Below are positions 6,010 to 6,225 of a stretch of DNA of 6,225 bases, one piece after another; positions within the stretch are counted from its first letter, which is position 1; every line of letters begins with the position of its first letter. The DNA lies in the NCBI GenBank assembly GCA_002353525.1, contig DEJV01000042.1:1-6225 (forward strand), read 5' to 3'. The translations under genes and the position numbers were made by a program. This DNA is from Prevotella sp. UBA2739. Its GTDB lineage: Bacteria; Bacteroidota; Bacteroidia; Bacteroidales; Bacteroidaceae. The notes under the pieces were generated by a model. The model was not told the origin of the DNA. It ran no database searches and saw nothing but the letters and a program-made list of their open reading frames with translations.

Positions 6010-6225
6010 TTACAGGTAATCCTTTATTTGTTGTAAACCACCATTCATAATCATGGTATAAGCATCAACTTCATAAAGTGATAGGGGTCCTCTTGATATA
6101 AGATCTCTGTCTGAAGCAAACTCCAGGGCGCCATACCCTTGTGCGAGCGGAGCTGTCACCTCCTTACCGGCGGTGCTGGCATCGGCCATGAAGAGCACCA
6201 AGGGGAACTTCTCACCCGCCTCGGC
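6010..6225 (-). pseudogene. Partial leftward frame: hydrolase-like fragment fused to unrelated C-terminus
   Basis: The frame is open to the right edge, so the true start is outside the window; a TTG at 6201-6199 is internal, not a start. The right, GC-rich part reads EKFPLVLFMADASTAGKEV then TAPLAQGYGALEFASDRD. The PLVLFM strand followed by a small-residue turn and GALEFAS resembles the first core strands of prolyl-oligopeptidase-like or esterase alpha/beta hydrolases, although the usual HG oxyanion motif is AD here. The identification is tentative. From about 6105 leftwards the composition becomes AT-rich, codon choice shifts (CTT ATA TCA AGA), and the last 30 or so residues (ending GGLQQIKDYL) do not continue a hydrolase fold. 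I interpret this as a hydrolase gene cut inside its coding region and joined in frame to the tail of another gene. A single intact gene of unknown family with uneven composition is the alternative. Confidence 0.45.

Larger units (their letters stand above)
5889..6105. other. AT-rich junction segment between two broken genes
   Basis: This stretch separates the truncated Nim-like gene from the truncated leftward gene. Its G+C is 36% over 5891-6100 (75 of 210 counted) against 63% over 6111-6225. The leftward frame inside it (stop at 6012-6010) and the hairpin just past that stop look like the 3' end of some other gene. The plus strand is also open from the junction to TAA at 6034-6036 (about 49 codons beginning GLSFARLPLFGSF), with no recognisable start. 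I see no transposase domain, no convincing terminal inverted repeats and no target-site duplication. It may be a remnant of a mobile element, horizontally acquired DNA joined by deletion, or an assembly artefact. Confidence 0.5.

Noticed and set aside
5893..6123. AGTTTTGCTC (5893-5902) against AGTTTGCTTC on the minus strand (6123-6114) as terminal inverted repeats of an element
   Set aside because: The match needs a gap, is short, and the right copy lies inside the GC-rich hydrolase-like coding sequence, beyond the inferred junction.

Overview
The window looks like chromosomal DNA of a Bacteroidales bacterium, most likely Prevotella or a close relative. The evidence is the promoter style (TAnnTTTG -7 elements at 204-211 and 960-967, short leaders, poor Shine-Dalgarno sequences), a lipoprotein with an acidic SDDE stretch right after its cysteine, and a TonB-dependent receptor of HmuR-like type. 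No RNA gene, CRISPR array or complete mobile element is visible.

Layout: (1) 1-234 holds the 5' end of a leftward gene of unknown function and a divergent promoter region facing a rightward Crp/Fnr-family regulator (235-891). A near-palindrome at 139-154 in this region is a candidate operator. (2) A clear promoter at 936-967 leads into four closely packed rightward genes: a secreted M28 zinc aminopeptidase with a C-terminal PDZ domain (995-2263), an unrecognised multi-pass membrane protein overlapping it by ATGA (2260-3078), a probably surface-exposed calycin-like lipoprotein (3109-3594), and a TonB-dependent receptor that begins with GTG directly after the lipoprotein stop codon (3595-5607). 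This reads as one envelope operon: the lipoprotein-receptor pair resembles the HmuY-HmuR heme uptake arrangement, with a secreted peptidase upstream that could release or process substrate. The heme link is inference.

(3) The right end is rearranged. A pyridoxamine-phosphate-oxidase/Nim-like gene (from 5670) stops abruptly near 5890 at about half the family's usual length. A GC-rich leftward gene entering from the right edge, with a hydrolase-like fragment, loses its character near 6105. Between them lie about 215 bp of AT-rich DNA (36% G+C over 5891-6100, against 63% over 6111-6225). This segment carries what looks like the 3' end of a different leftward gene with a terminator-like hairpin. 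It is an insertion-deletion scar, a mobile-element remnant, or an assembly chimera.
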